Made by a program: the position numbers and the translations under genes | Source of the DNA: DATMER01 sp034667225 | GTDB taxonomy: Bacteria > Acidobacteriota > Thermoanaerobaculia > Multivoradales > UBA5704 | Assembly (NCBI GenBank): GCA_034667225.1 | Contig: JAXDKG010000004.1 | Location: 186,001-250,000 of the forward strand | Length of the DNA: 64,000 bases | Reading direction: 5' to 3' | In this document: positions 51,082-59,417 of the stretch, piece after piece | Position numbering within the stretch: position 1 is the stretch's first letter | How the letters are laid out: each line of letters opens with the position of its first letter | Notes under the pieces: model-generated | Databases searched by the model: none | What the model was told of the DNA's origin: nothing | What the model saw: the letters and a program-made list of their open reading frames with translations, nothing else

Positions 51082-51459
51082 CTCTCGGCCGTTACGGAGG
51101 TTTTGCCGATGGCCGGCGAACGGACGCCGAGGGTCGGCCAAGGCTGGCCGGCCTTCGGGAGTAGCTGCCGGTCTTCGGCCAGGGATTGCCGAAGGCCGGC
51201 AACGGTCAGCGGGAGGCCGGCAGAGGCCGGCCGGGTGTCCGCGGAAGCTGGCGGAACACCGGCCAGGCCTGGCGGACGGCCGGGAGGCGCTCCCGAGGCT
51301 CGGCCAGGAGCAGCCGGGAGCCGGCCAGGAGCGGCGGACAGCCCGCAACGGTTAGCCGGACTCGCGCCAGAACTGGCGGATCGCCGCAACGGCTGGCCGA
51401 CGCTCCCGGATGATCGGCCGACCCTCGGGAGCGGATGGCGGAAGGCTCCGTGGAGCCGC
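51082..51459. repeat. Degenerate tandem array 3 (about 18 units, 21 bp)
   Basis: 378 bp of contiguous units, mode 21 bp with occasional 20, core like GCCGGAGGCCGGCCAGG. Units differ heavily but keep the spacing. Every frame is open for long stretches because the period is a multiple of three and stop codons are rare at this GC, so the frames here are not evidence of genes. Bounded by the two inverted leader copies. Confidence 0.88.
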
Positions 51460-51461
51460 CC

Positions 51462-51560
51462 GATTCTTTGAAAACTGAACTGGGACGGCGGCCTCCGAGT
51501 CCAAGGACTCCGCCGTCCCCCTCTTGGAAAGGGGACCTGGTCTCCGAAGGAAGGCGTGTA
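51462..51560 (+). ncRNA. Structured leader RNA, right copy
   Basis: Plus strand. GATTCTTTGAAAACTGAAC, hairpin 1 (51483-51518, GGACGGCGG/CCGCCGTCC with inner GAGTCC AA GGACTC), hairpin 2 (51531-51545, GGGGA CCTGG TCTCC). It abuts array 3 directly and ends about 80 bp before the metalloprotease start. No clear promoter lies between array and leader, so transcription may start within or beyond the array. Confidence 0.6.
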
Positions 51561-51636
51561 CCTGGCGGGACTTGAAAGCCCTCTACGTATCTCCGGACAG
51601 ACCCACCCAACTTACTTCTACACCGGAGGTTTTGCA

Positions 51637-52470
51637 GTGAAGCGTACCCTGGCACTCATCGCGGTTCTCCTGACCGCTGTTTCCGTTTCCGCCGAGACCC
51701 TTCAGCGCACGTGCGGCACCCCGGATCTCGACCTCGCCACCGTGAAGTGGATCGAGGGCATGAGCCGGAAGATCACCACCGAGAAGCTCGCCGCGGAGGT
51801 GCAGATCCCGATCGCCTTCCACGTCATCCAGGCCGGCAAGAAGGGGAAGGTCTCCAACTCGCAGATCGAGACCCTTGTGCACAACCTCAACGTCGCTTTC
51901 TCCGGCACGCCCTTCTCGTTCTACATTGCCGGCGTCGAGCGGGTGAACAACAAGGCCTGGTTCAACAACTGCTCCTTCGGCAGCAAGAACGAGAAGGCCA
52001 TGAAGAAGAAGCTCGCCTGGGACCCGCGTTTCGGCGTCAACGTCTATACCTGTCAGACCAACACGCCGGGCAATGGCGTCGTCGGCTATGCCACGTTCCC
52101 GTTCTGGTACGCGGAGAACAGCACCATGCACGGCATCGCGCTGCACCCGCTCACCATGCCCGGCTCGGGCAACCCGGAGGTCGGCGTCTACGGCCTGACT
52201 CTCGCCCATGAGATGGGCCACTACTTGGGCGCCTATCACACGTTCCAGGGCGGCTGCGCCGATGGCGACGAGGTGGCGGACACTCCCGCCCAGGCCGCGC
52301 CCACCATGACCTGCTCCCCCGGCGCCGATACCTGCGCGGGCGGCGGGGCCGACGATGTCTTCAACTTCATGAACTACACCCCGGACACCTGCATGGACCA
52401 CTTCACCCCGGGACAGGTCCAGAGGATGATCGCCATCACCTCGGCGTTCCGTCCGAGCCTCGTCAACTGA
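51637..52470 (+). CDS. Secreted M43 (pappalysin-like) zinc metalloprotease
   Basis: A 277-residue exported metzincin (signal peptide 1-19, VSVSA-E). Zinc motif HEMGHYLGAYH at 191-201 gives the three His and catalytic Glu192; the Met-turn is in FMNYTPDTCMDHFTPGQ. The Cys pairs around them fit the M43B cytophagalysin/pappalysin group. GTG 51637 is the start, with GGAGG eight bases upstream; upstream in-frame codons belong to the leader. Acts outside the cytoplasm on proteins; specific targets unknown. Confidence 0.92.
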   Translation: MKRTLALIAVLLTAVSVSAETLQRTCGTPDLDLATVKWIEGMSRKITTEKLAAEVQIPIAFHVIQAGKKGKVSNSQIETLVHNLNVAFSGTPFSFYIAGVERVNNKAWFNNCSFGSKNEKAMKKKLAWDPRFGVNVYTCQTNTPGNGVVGYATFPFWYAENSTMHGIALHPLTMPGSGNPEVGVYGLTLAHEMGHYLGAYHTFQGGCADGDEVADTPAQAAPTMTCSPGADTCAGGGADDVFNFMNYTPDTCMDHFTPGQVQRMIAITSAFRPSLVN

Positions 52471-52477
52471 GGGACAA

Positions 52478-52501
52478 CGCCCGCCCTTCGAGGGGCGGGC
52501 G
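52478..52501. terminator. Bidirectional hairpin
   Basis: Stem CGCCCGCCC/GGGCGGGCG (9 bp) with 6-base loop between convergent genes ending at 52470 and 52516. No U-run. Confidence 0.6.
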
Positions 52502-52515
52502 CCGCCGGGGGACTG

Positions 52516-53061
52516 TCACTCGTCGTGGGGGCCGATGGAGGGGATCGCGCTCAGGTATTCGTAGATCGCGCGCAGGTCGCGCTCCGTCATCTTCCCGTAG
52601 ACAGGCCAGGGCATCACCTGGAGGATCTCGTCCGGGTCGTCGGGATCGTGCCCGTTCCGCAGATACTTCTTGAACTCCTGATACGTCACGCCGGCAGGCA
52701 GGCCGTCCTCGTCCGGCGTGATGTTGGCCGAGACGACGGGCCCGAACTCCACCCCGCCCGCGAGGTAGCCGGCGGTGTTGATGTGCTCCGGCTGTCCGAG
52801 GAAGGGGTTGCCCCCGGGCGCGTAGGGCGGGTTCGTGTGACAGTCGTTGCAGCCGCCCTGGGCATTGACGATATAGCTGCCCAGGCCGACGAGGTCGCGG
52901 TTCCGGCCCTTGAGCTTGAGCGGGACGGGCGCGATCTGGAACCCACGGGCGATCCGCGCCTGCTCGGAATTCCCCTGGTTGCCCTGGCCCGAGGCGTGCG
53001 GGAGGTTGAACAGGGCCGCACATCCGATCACCGACAGAGCCATGATCCATGGTTTTTTCAC
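52516..53061 (-). CDS. Monoheme cytochrome c
   Basis: A 181-residue exported protein (signal peptide to about 24) with one heme motif CNDCH near residue 72 and a likely axial Met in VMPWPVYGKM near 150. Pattern agrees with class I-like single-heme c cytochromes annotated only as cytochrome c. Probably carries electrons in the periplasm. GTG 53061 with GGAGGAG upstream is preferred over the internal ATG, which would shorten the signal. Confidence 0.88.
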   Translation of the reverse strand: MKKPWIMALSVIGCAALFNLPHASGQGNQGNSEQARIARGFQIAPVPLKLKGRNRDLVGLGSYIVNAQGGCNDCHTNPPYAPGGNPFLGQPEHINTAGYLAGGVEFGPVVSANITPDEDGLPAGVTYQEFKKYLRNGHDPDDPDEILQVMPWPVYGKMTERDLRAIYEYLSAIPSIGPHDE

Positions 53062-53108
53062 GCTGCTCCTCCTTCGGAGAAAGGTTGAGTCTCCATCATA
53101 ATGGCCGC

Positions 53109-54359
53109 ATGCAACGCGCGTTCCTCGTTCTGACCCTCTCCCTGCTCGCCCCGCCCGCCCTGCCAATACAGGCCGCGGATGCCCCGGTCACAATTCGCGC
53201 CGGCCGGCTGCTCGACGGCCGCGGCGGTGTGCTCACGGATGTCACGGTCACCGTCCAGGGCTCGCGCATCGTCTCGGTGGAGCCCGGGGGAAAAGGTGCT
53301 GCGACCTGGGACCTCCGCGGACTCACCCTGATGCCCGGCGGGATCGACACGCACGTCCATCTCTCCTGGCACTTCGACCCCGACGGCAAGACCCACCACG
53401 ATGAGAACGAGGCGCTCGCCCGCACCGTCCTCTACGCCGCCGAGAACGCCTGGCAGACGCTCCAGGGCGGGATCACCACGGTCCAGAGCCTCGGCGCGCC
53501 CGAGGATCGGGATCTACGCGAGGCGATCGGACGCGGCATTCTTCCTGGCCCGCGGGTGATCACCTCTTTGGAGCCGCTCGGCGAGGAGGGCTGGACGCTC
53601 GAGCAGTACCGGGAGGCCGTGCGCAAGCTGAAGGCGGACGGCGCCGACGTGGTCAAGGTCTTCGCCTCGAAGAGCATCCGCGACGGCGGCGGCCCCACCC
53701 TCTCCCAGGAGCAGCTCGACGCAGCCTGCGGCGAGGCGCGCAAGCTCGGCCTGCGCTCGGCGATCCATGCCCATGGCCCGGAGAGCGCCCGCCGCGCCGC
53801 CCTCGCCGGCTGCACGGTCGTGGAGCACGGTGCCCTGCTCGACGCCGGGACCCTCCGCGTCCTCGCCGAGCACGGCACCTGGTTCGACCCGAACATCGAC
53901 CTCGTCTTCCGGAACTACTTCGAGAACAAGGAGCACTTCCTCGGCATCGGCAACTACTCCGAGGACGGTTTCACGCAGATGAAGAAGGCCGTGCCCAGCG
54001 CCCTGGAGGTCTTCCGGCAGGCGCTCGCCACGCCGGGGCTCAGGGTCGTCTTCGGCACGGACGCGGTCGCCGGCTCGCACGGCCGCAACTTCGAGGAGCT
54101 GATCTACCGCGTGGAGCAGGGACGGCAGGACCCCGGGGCCGCCATCGTCTCGGCCACCTCGCTCGCCGCCGAGTCCCTCGGCCTCGGCAAGGAGGTGGGC
54201 ACCGCCGCTCCCGGCTTCGAGGCCGACCTGATCGCCGTCGAGGGCGATCCGCTCCAGGACATCCGCGCTCTGAAGCGGGTCGTCTGGGTCATGAAGGGTG
54301 GGAAGGTAGCTGTCGTCACTCCGAGATCAGCACCTTGCGGCCGGCAGGGAGCTGATTGA
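53109..54359 (+). CDS. Secreted amidohydrolase
   Basis: A 416-residue metal-dependent amidohydrolase (signal peptide 1-22). Metal motifs in order: DTHVHLSW (His-x-His), VVKVFASKS (Lys), AIHAHG (His), VVEHGALL (His) and FGTDAVAGSHG (Asp). Resembles imidazolonepropionase-like/prolidase-type enzymes; substrate unknown. ATG 53109 begins the signal peptide. Its 3' end overlaps the convergent CRTAC1 gene by 44 bp. Confidence 0.9.
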   Translation: MQRAFLVLTLSLLAPPALPIQAADAPVTIRAGRLLDGRGGVLTDVTVTVQGSRIVSVEPGGKGAATWDLRGLTLMPGGIDTHVHLSWHFDPDGKTHHDENEALARTVLYAAENAWQTLQGGITTVQSLGAPEDRDLREAIGRGILPGPRVITSLEPLGEEGWTLEQYREAVRKLKADGADVVKVFASKSIRDGGGPTLSQEQLDAACGEARKLGLRSAIHAHGPESARRAALAGCTVVEHGALLDAGTLRVLAEHGTWFDPNIDLVFRNYFENKEHFLGIGNYSEDGFTQMKKAVPSALEVFRQALATPGLRVVFGTDAVAGSHGRNFEELIYRVEQGRQDPGAAIVSATSLAAESLGLGKEVGTAAPGFEADLIAVEGDPLQDIRALKRVVWVMKGGKVAVVTPRSAPCGRQGAD

Positions 54360-55938
54360 AGACCTGGACCTTGCCGCTCGGCCAGCGCACGGTGAGACGG
54401 TCGGCCGCGGCGGCCTGACCCAGGCCGAAGTGCGCGGCCAAGGCATTCTGCGACTCGTACGACGAGCCGGTCCGGACGTCGCGGATCTGGGTCTTGCCGC
54501 CCGCCGTCAGCTCCAGCCGCGCGCCGATCCCCGAGCGGTTGCTCTTCTCCCCGCTCAGCTCCACCGCCAGCCACTTGCCGCCACTGCTGACATTCTCATA
54601 GACCTCGACGAGATCGTTCGAGTTTTCGAACACGGCCTCCAGGTCGCCGTCGCCGTCGAGATCGCCGGTGACGAGGCCGCGGCTGACGCGCACCACGTCC
54701 ATGCCGGTTGCCTTGTCCTCCCGGAACTTGCCGTTGCCCAGGTTCTCGAAGACCTGGTTGCGCTGGGCGTAGGTGGCCCCCTTCAGGTACTGCCCGGGGT
54801 TCTCGTTGATGTGGCCGTTGGCGATCACGAGGTCGAGGTCGCCGTCCTGGTCGAAGTCGGCAAAGTCCACGCCGAAGGCGAGGTAGAAGATCGTGGCCTC
54901 GGCGATCTGGGCGATGTAGCGGTAGTCCGCGAACGTGCCGGCGCCCAGGTTCTTGTAGAGGGCAGGCGTCTCCAGGATGAAGTTGGTCACCACGATGTCG
55001 AGCAGGCCGTCGCCGTCGTAATCGTCGAGGTCGACTCCCATGCCCGCCTCGGCTTTCCCCTTGGCGCTGAGCGCGGTGCCGGACAGCAGAGACTCGTCCT
55101 CGAACGTGCCGTCCCCCTTGTTGCGGAAGAGGAAGTTCTGCTTGCCGTCGTTGGCCACGAAGAGGTCGGGCCAGAGGTCGTTGTCGATGTCGCCGAAGCT
55201 GGCTCCGAGCCCGGGTCCGACCGCGCCCGCGAAGCCGGCCGACTGGGTGGCATTCTCGAAGGTGCCATCCCCCCGATTGCGGTAGAAGCTGTCCGGCAGG
55301 CCGTTGTACGCCTGGGGTCCGCAGTAGTCGGCGATGCCGGTCCTGGAATCGACGCAGGGCTTGAAGGTTTCGACCGAGAAGTCGACGTAGTTGGCTACGT
55401 AGAGATCGAGGTCGCCGTCGCGGTCCGTATCGGCAAAGGCGGCGGAGCTGCTCCAGAGAGGGTCGGATGTTCCGGCCCGGGCGGTGCCGTCCACGAATGT
55501 GCCGTCTCCCTGGTTGATGAAGAGCTGGTCGGGTCCGAACTGGGTCACGAAGAGGTCGAGATCGCCATCGTTGTCCACGTCGCCGGCCCCGCCTCCGAGG
55601 CCGTACCCCGCCACCCGGATGCCCGAGGCCGCCGTGACGTCCACGAAGCGCCCGCCTTCGTTGCGGAAGAGGCGCGAGCGGGGCTCCTCGCCCTGATAGG
55701 GAGAGCCGGGGATCCGTCCACCGTCGACGAAGAAGAGGTCCTGGTCGCCGTCCAGGTCATAGTCGAACATGACCAAGCCGCCGGACGAGCTCTCCAGGAT
55801 GTAGTTCTTTCCCGAGCCGCCATGATGATGGCGGAAGTCGATCCCCAAGGTCTTGGAGACCTCGCGGAACCGGATGCCTTCGCCCAGGGCAGGCACACTT
55901 ACAAGGGCGAGGAGAAGGATCAGGGCCAACCGTCTCAT
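54316..55938 (-). CDS. CRTAC1-like FG-GAP repeat protein with ASPIC/UnbV domain
   Basis: A 540-residue secreted protein (signal peptide 1-19). Seven or so FG-GAP/VCBS repeats with Ca-binding D-x-D-G-D-x-D loops (DYDLDGDQDLFF, DVDNDGDLDLFV, DTDRDGDLDLYV, DYDGDGLLDIVV, DFDQDGDLDLVI, DLDGDGDLEAVF) form a beta-propeller; the final 70 residues (GARLELTAGGKTQIRDV to LTVRWPSGKVQVF) are the ASPIC/UnbV domain. Probably surface adhesion or scaffold. Overlaps the amidohydrolase gene at its end. Confidence 0.93.
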   Translation of the reverse strand: MRRLALILLLALVSVPALGEGIRFREVSKTLGIDFRHHHGGSGKNYILESSSGGLVMFDYDLDGDQDLFFVDGGRIPGSPYQGEEPRSRLFRNEGGRFVDVTAASGIRVAGYGLGGGAGDVDNDGDLDLFVTQFGPDQLFINQGDGTFVDGTARAGTSDPLWSSSAAFADTDRDGDLDLYVANYVDFSVETFKPCVDSRTGIADYCGPQAYNGLPDSFYRNRGDGTFENATQSAGFAGAVGPGLGASFGDIDNDLWPDLFVANDGKQNFLFRNKGDGTFEDESLLSGTALSAKGKAEAGMGVDLDDYDGDGLLDIVVTNFILETPALYKNLGAGTFADYRYIAQIAEATIFYLAFGVDFADFDQDGDLDLVIANGHINENPGQYLKGATYAQRNQVFENLGNGKFREDKATGMDVVRVSRGLVTGDLDGDGDLEAVFENSNDLVEVYENVSSGGKWLAVELSGEKSNRSGIGARLELTAGGKTQIRDVRTGSSYESQNALAAHFGLGQAAAADRLTVRWPSGKVQVFNQLPAGRKVLISE

Positions 55939-55959
55939 GGCGGCAAGCCTACCATCCGC

Positions 55960-58266
55960 TCAGCGCCGGTTGAACTTCCGCAGCAGGTCATCAACAGTGG
56001 GACCCGGCTTGGGAGGAGGCGGTATTTTGCCAGGCCGGGCAGCGTTGCCCGCCGCCTGGCGAGGCTGCTGGGCGGGCGGCGACTGGAGGACCTTGATCGA
56101 CAGGCTGATGCGCTCGCGCTGGTAGTCCACCTCGAGCACCTTCACCTTGACGATCTCCCCCACCTGCACGGCTTCGCGCGGGTCGGCGACCCAGCGGTGG
56201 GTCAGCTCCGAGACGTGCACCAGCCCGTCGCGATGGACCCCGATGTCCACGAACGCTCCGAAGTTGGTCACGTTCGAGACCCGCCCCTCCAACACCATTC
56301 CTGGCTGGAGGTCTTTCACGGAGGTCACGTCCGACCGCCACTCCGGCGTCTTGAACTCAGGCCGGGGATCGCGGCCCGGGCGGAGCAGCTCGGTGCGGAT
56401 GTCCTCCAGGGTGAAGGTGCCCAGGTTCTGGCCGGCGTCGGCAAAACGGCCGAAGTCGAGGCGCGAGACCAGATCCTTGTTGCCCACGAGGTCGCCCACC
56501 GGCACGGCGAGCTGCTCGGCCATCTTCTTCACGACCGGGTAACGCTCAGGGTGGACGGCCGTGTTGTCGAGCGGGTTTTCCCCGCCGCGCACGCGCAGGA
56601 AGCCGGCGGCCAGCTCGAAGGTCTTGGGGCCGAGGCCCGGGATGCCGGACAGCGATTTCCGGGAGCGGAACGGCCCGTTCGCCTCCCGGTGCTCGACGAT
56701 CGCCCGCGCCACGCGCTCGGAGAGGCCCGACACCCGCCGGAGCAGCGGCGCCGAGGCCGTATTCAGCTCGACGCCTACCCGGTTCACCGCCCCTTCGACC
56801 GCGGTGTCCAGCTCCCGCTCCAGCGACTTCTGATCCACGTCATGCTGGTACTGGCCCACCCCCATGGAGCGCGGCTCGATCTTGACCAGCTCGGCGAGCG
56901 GGTCCTGAAGCCGGCGGGCGATGGACACGGCGCCGCGCAAGGTGACATCGAGCTGCGGCAGCTCCTCACGGGCGACTGCTGATGCAGAGTAGACCGAGGC
57001 GCCGGTCTCGGGGACGATGGCTACCACCACTTTGTCCAGCCCGGCTTCCTGCACGGCCTTGCGGGCGAACGCTTCGGTCTCGCGGCCCGCCGTGCCGTTG
57101 CCGACCGCCACCGCCTGGACGCCGTGCTTCCTGATCAGATTTATGACCGTGGCCGCCGATCCCGCCTCGTTGGCGTGCGGCTGGACCGGATGGATGACCT
57201 CGGTGGCGACGACCCGGCCGGTGCCGTCCACGACCGCGAGCTTGCAGCCGGTGCGGAAGCCGGGGTCGAGCCCCATGACAGGCACCTGGCCGAGAGGCGC
57301 CTGGAGGAGCAGGGCTTCGAGGTTGGCGCGGAAGACGGCGATGGCCTGGGCCTCGGCGCGCTCGCGCATTTCGGACCGGACCTCGTTGGTGATCGAGGGC
57401 CGGAGCAGGCGCTTGTAGCCGTCGGCCGTGGCCGCGGCCACTTCCCCCCCGCAGGGAGTATCCAGGGGCACGCCCCAGGAGCGGGCGAGGCTGTCCACCT
57501 CGGCTTCGTCGTCGATGCGCAAGTCGGAGAGGAGGAAGCCCTCGCGCTCGCCCCGCAAAGCCGCGAGCAGGCGGTGGGAGGGGATGTCCCGGCCCGGCTC
57601 GTCGCGCTCGAAGTAATCGCGATAGACCGCGGCCTCCGGATCGTTCTCCTTGCCGGGGAGAACGCGCACGCGGAAGATGCCCACGGTGGCGAGCGTCTTG
57701 CGCAGGTCGGCGCGGCGCTCGGCATTCTCGGACAGGCGCTCGGCCAGGATGTCCCGCGCTCCGGCCAGGGCCGCGGCGGCGTCCTCTACCCCCTTCTCCT
57801 CATCGACATAGGACCCAGCCAGGGCGGCGGGATCGGCGCCGCGGTCCATCGCCTTGGCGAGGAGGGTGTCGGCGAGCGGCTCCAGTCCCTTCTCGCGGGC
57901 GATCTGGGCGCGGGTGCGGCGCTTCGGCTTGTAGGGAAGGTAAAGATCCTCCAGCTCCTGCTTGGTGTCCGCGGCACGGATGGCGGCTTCCAGCTCATCC
58001 GAGAGCTTGCCCTGCTCGCGGATGCTCTCCAGAATGGCATCGCGGCGCTCCGTCAGCTCCAGGAAGTACTCGCGGCGCTTGAAGATGTTTTCGAGCTGCA
58101 GGTCCTCCAAGCCGCCGGTGGCCTCCTTGCGGTAGCGGGCGACGAAGGGGACGGTGGCCCCCTCGGCAAACATCCCGGAAGCGGCTTCCACCTGATGCGG
58201 CCGGCAGCCGACTTCCTTGGCGATGATCTCCAGGAAACGGGATTCCAGAACGGCGGTCTTGCTCAT
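55960..58266 (-). CDS. tex: Tex family RNA-binding transcription accessory protein
   Basis: A 768-residue Tex protein: N-terminal Tex domain (to about 190, LYLPYKPKRRTRAQIAREKGLEPLA), YqgF-like RNase H fold near 330-450 (MGLDPGFRTGCKLAVVD), helix-hairpin-helix region near 500-560 (LSGIPGLGPKTFE) and a C-terminal S1 RNA-binding domain near 650-720 (LEGRVSNVTNFGAFVDIGV). Binds nucleic acid and affects transcription in studied bacteria. ATG 58266; frames upstream include the hairpin region and are not coding. Confidence 0.96.
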   Translation of the reverse strand: MSKTAVLESRFLEIIAKEVGCRPHQVEAASGMFAEGATVPFVARYRKEATGGLEDLQLENIFKRREYFLELTERRDAILESIREQGKLSDELEAAIRAADTKQELEDLYLPYKPKRRTRAQIAREKGLEPLADTLLAKAMDRGADPAALAGSYVDEEKGVEDAAAALAGARDILAERLSENAERRADLRKTLATVGIFRVRVLPGKENDPEAAVYRDYFERDEPGRDIPSHRLLAALRGEREGFLLSDLRIDDEAEVDSLARSWGVPLDTPCGGEVAAATADGYKRLLRPSITNEVRSEMRERAEAQAIAVFRANLEALLLQAPLGQVPVMGLDPGFRTGCKLAVVDGTGRVVATEVIHPVQPHANEAGSAATVINLIRKHGVQAVAVGNGTAGRETEAFARKAVQEAGLDKVVVAIVPETGASVYSASAVAREELPQLDVTLRGAVSIARRLQDPLAELVKIEPRSMGVGQYQHDVDQKSLERELDTAVEGAVNRVGVELNTASAPLLRRVSGLSERVARAIVEHREANGPFRSRKSLSGIPGLGPKTFELAAGFLRVRGGENPLDNTAVHPERYPVVKKMAEQLAVPVGDLVGNKDLVSRLDFGRFADAGQNLGTFTLEDIRTELLRPGRDPRPEFKTPEWRSDVTSVKDLQPGMVLEGRVSNVTNFGAFVDIGVHRDGLVHVSELTHRWVADPREAVQVGEIVKVKVLEVDYQRERISLSIKVLQSPPAQQPRQAAGNAARPGKIPPPPKPGPTVDDLLRKFNRR

Positions 58267-58313
58267 GGTCAGGGGGGTCTCCTCGGTGCGAGGGCATATC
58301 CTACACGGGACGG

Positions 58314-58387
58314 ACACGGACTCACCACGGACGATCACGGATGTGTCCGTGAGTGTCGGTGTTCGTCCGTGTGAGTCCGTGTTTTTT
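58314..58387 (+). promoter_or_regulatory. Large nested hairpin with T-run upstream of the sigma-factor gene
   Basis: Three nested stems: 58314-58325 with 58371-58382 (12 bp, perfect), 58326-58333 with 58363-58370 (8 bp), 58335-58341 with 58346-58352 (7 bp, TGTG loop). Six T's follow on the plus strand. No plus-strand gene ends before it, so it is not an ordinary terminator; it sits between divergent tex and sigma genes and could act as an attenuator of the sigma operon. Confidence 0.6.
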
Positions 58388-58423
58388 GGGAACTCTTCCA
58401 GGGCTCGTGCGTTAATCAGGCTG

Positions 58424-59023
58424 ATGGACGCCATGATCATGAGCGTGCAAGCCCCTCCCGATCTCGATGCCGGTCTGATGGACCGGGTCCGGTCGGGAGA
58501 CCGGGATGCCTTTTCCGACCTGGTCGACCGGCACAAGGATGGGGTGGTCAACTACCTCACCCGTCTGACCGGCAACCGGGACCGGGCCGAGGATCTGGCG
58601 CAGGAGACCTTCCTCCGCCTGTTCCGCTCGGCCGGTGGCTATACCGAGCAGGGGCTCCTGCGCGCTTACCTCTTCCGCATCGCCACCAACCTGGTGCGGT
58701 CGGAGGAACGGCGCGAGAAGCGGCTCCGGCTGCTGATGCCCTTCCTGGGCGGAGGCCGGCATTCCGAGCCCACGGCTCCCTCCGGCCTGCTCCGTCAGGA
58801 ACTGCACCGGGAAGTCTCGTCGGCGGTAGCGCAGCTTCCGCTGCGCTACCGGGTCCCCCTCGTGCTGCATGAGATCGAGGGCTGGGCCTACTCCGACATC
58901 GCCCGCGAGCTCGGCTGCCGGGAAGGCACGGTGAAGTCCCGGATCCATCGCGGACGGCAGCATCTGAAGGAACGGCTTGCGCCTTACTGGAACGGAGGAA
59001 CGACATGGAAGACCACAGCGTAG
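58424..59023 (+). CDS. ECF-type RNA polymerase sigma factor
   Basis: A 199-residue sigma70-family factor with only regions 2 and 4: region 2 DAFSDLVDRHKDGVVNYLTRLTGNRDRAEDLAQETFLRLFR near 27-68 (cited by its start DAFSDLVDRH and DLAQETFLRLFR) and region 4 LPLRYRVPLVLHEIEGW with the helix-turn-helix YSDIARELGCREGTVKSRIHRGR. No C-terminal extension. ATG 58424 follows CAGG; two later ATGs are possible. The stop overlaps the next gene's start by 19 bp, so the pair is co-translated, typical of sigma/anti-sigma genes. Confidence 0.92.
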   Translation: MDAMIMSVQAPPDLDAGLMDRVRSGDRDAFSDLVDRHKDGVVNYLTRLTGNRDRAEDLAQETFLRLFRSAGGYTEQGLLRAYLFRIATNLVRSEERREKRLRLLMPFLGGGRHSEPTAPSGLLRQELHREVSSAVAQLPLRYRVPLVLHEIEGWAYSDIARELGCREGTVKSRIHRGRQHLKERLAPYWNGGTTWKTTA

Positions 59024-59388
59024 GGCCCCTGCTTCGCGAGCTTCCCCGCGAGCATGCCCGGGAGGGATTCACGGCCCGCGTGTTGGTGCGGCTGGATGCT
59101 CCCGAGCCGAAGCCCTGGCTGCACTCCCGGCGATATCGCCTGGTCCTGGCGGCGGCGGCCCTGGCGGGAGTGGTCGCTTCCGCGGGCATCCTCCAGGTCC
59201 ACGCAGGAAGACAGGAGGCGCTCCGGACGGCCGAGGCGCGGAAGGTGCTCCGGGAGCTGCGCAGCGAGCACGACAGCCTCAAGCAGGAATTGCAATCGCT
59301 CTCCCAGCCGCCCGTGGTCTACCTCGGCGGCGACGAGAAGGTGGACCTGGTGGTCGACCTCTCGCGGGTCCAGAGCGCAAGGTTTTAG
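59005..59388 (+). CDS. Single-pass membrane protein, probable anti-sigma partner
   Basis: A 127-residue protein: 43 cytoplasmic residues, one membrane helix (about 44-66), then a periplasmic coiled coil (EALRTAEARKVLRELRSEHD...) and a short strand region. It lacks the H-x3-C-x2-C zinc motif of ZAS anti-sigmas. Start overlaps the sigma-factor gene by 19 bp. Layout suggests it holds the sigma factor at the membrane; not shown by sequence similarity. Confidence 0.68.
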   Translation: MEDHSVGPLLRELPREHAREGFTARVLVRLDAPEPKPWLHSRRYRLVLAAAALAGVVASAGILQVHAGRQEALRTAEARKVLRELRSEHDSLKQELQSLSQPPVVYLGGDEKVDLVVDLSRVQSARF

Positions 59389-59417
59389 CCATACAACCCT
59401 TTGAAGGAGGATCGTCC

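Noticed and set aside
51082..51459. Protein made of seven-residue repeats
   Set aside because: A 21-bp period keeps several frames open on both strands at this GC. None has a ribosome site, a plausible composition, or support over the others.
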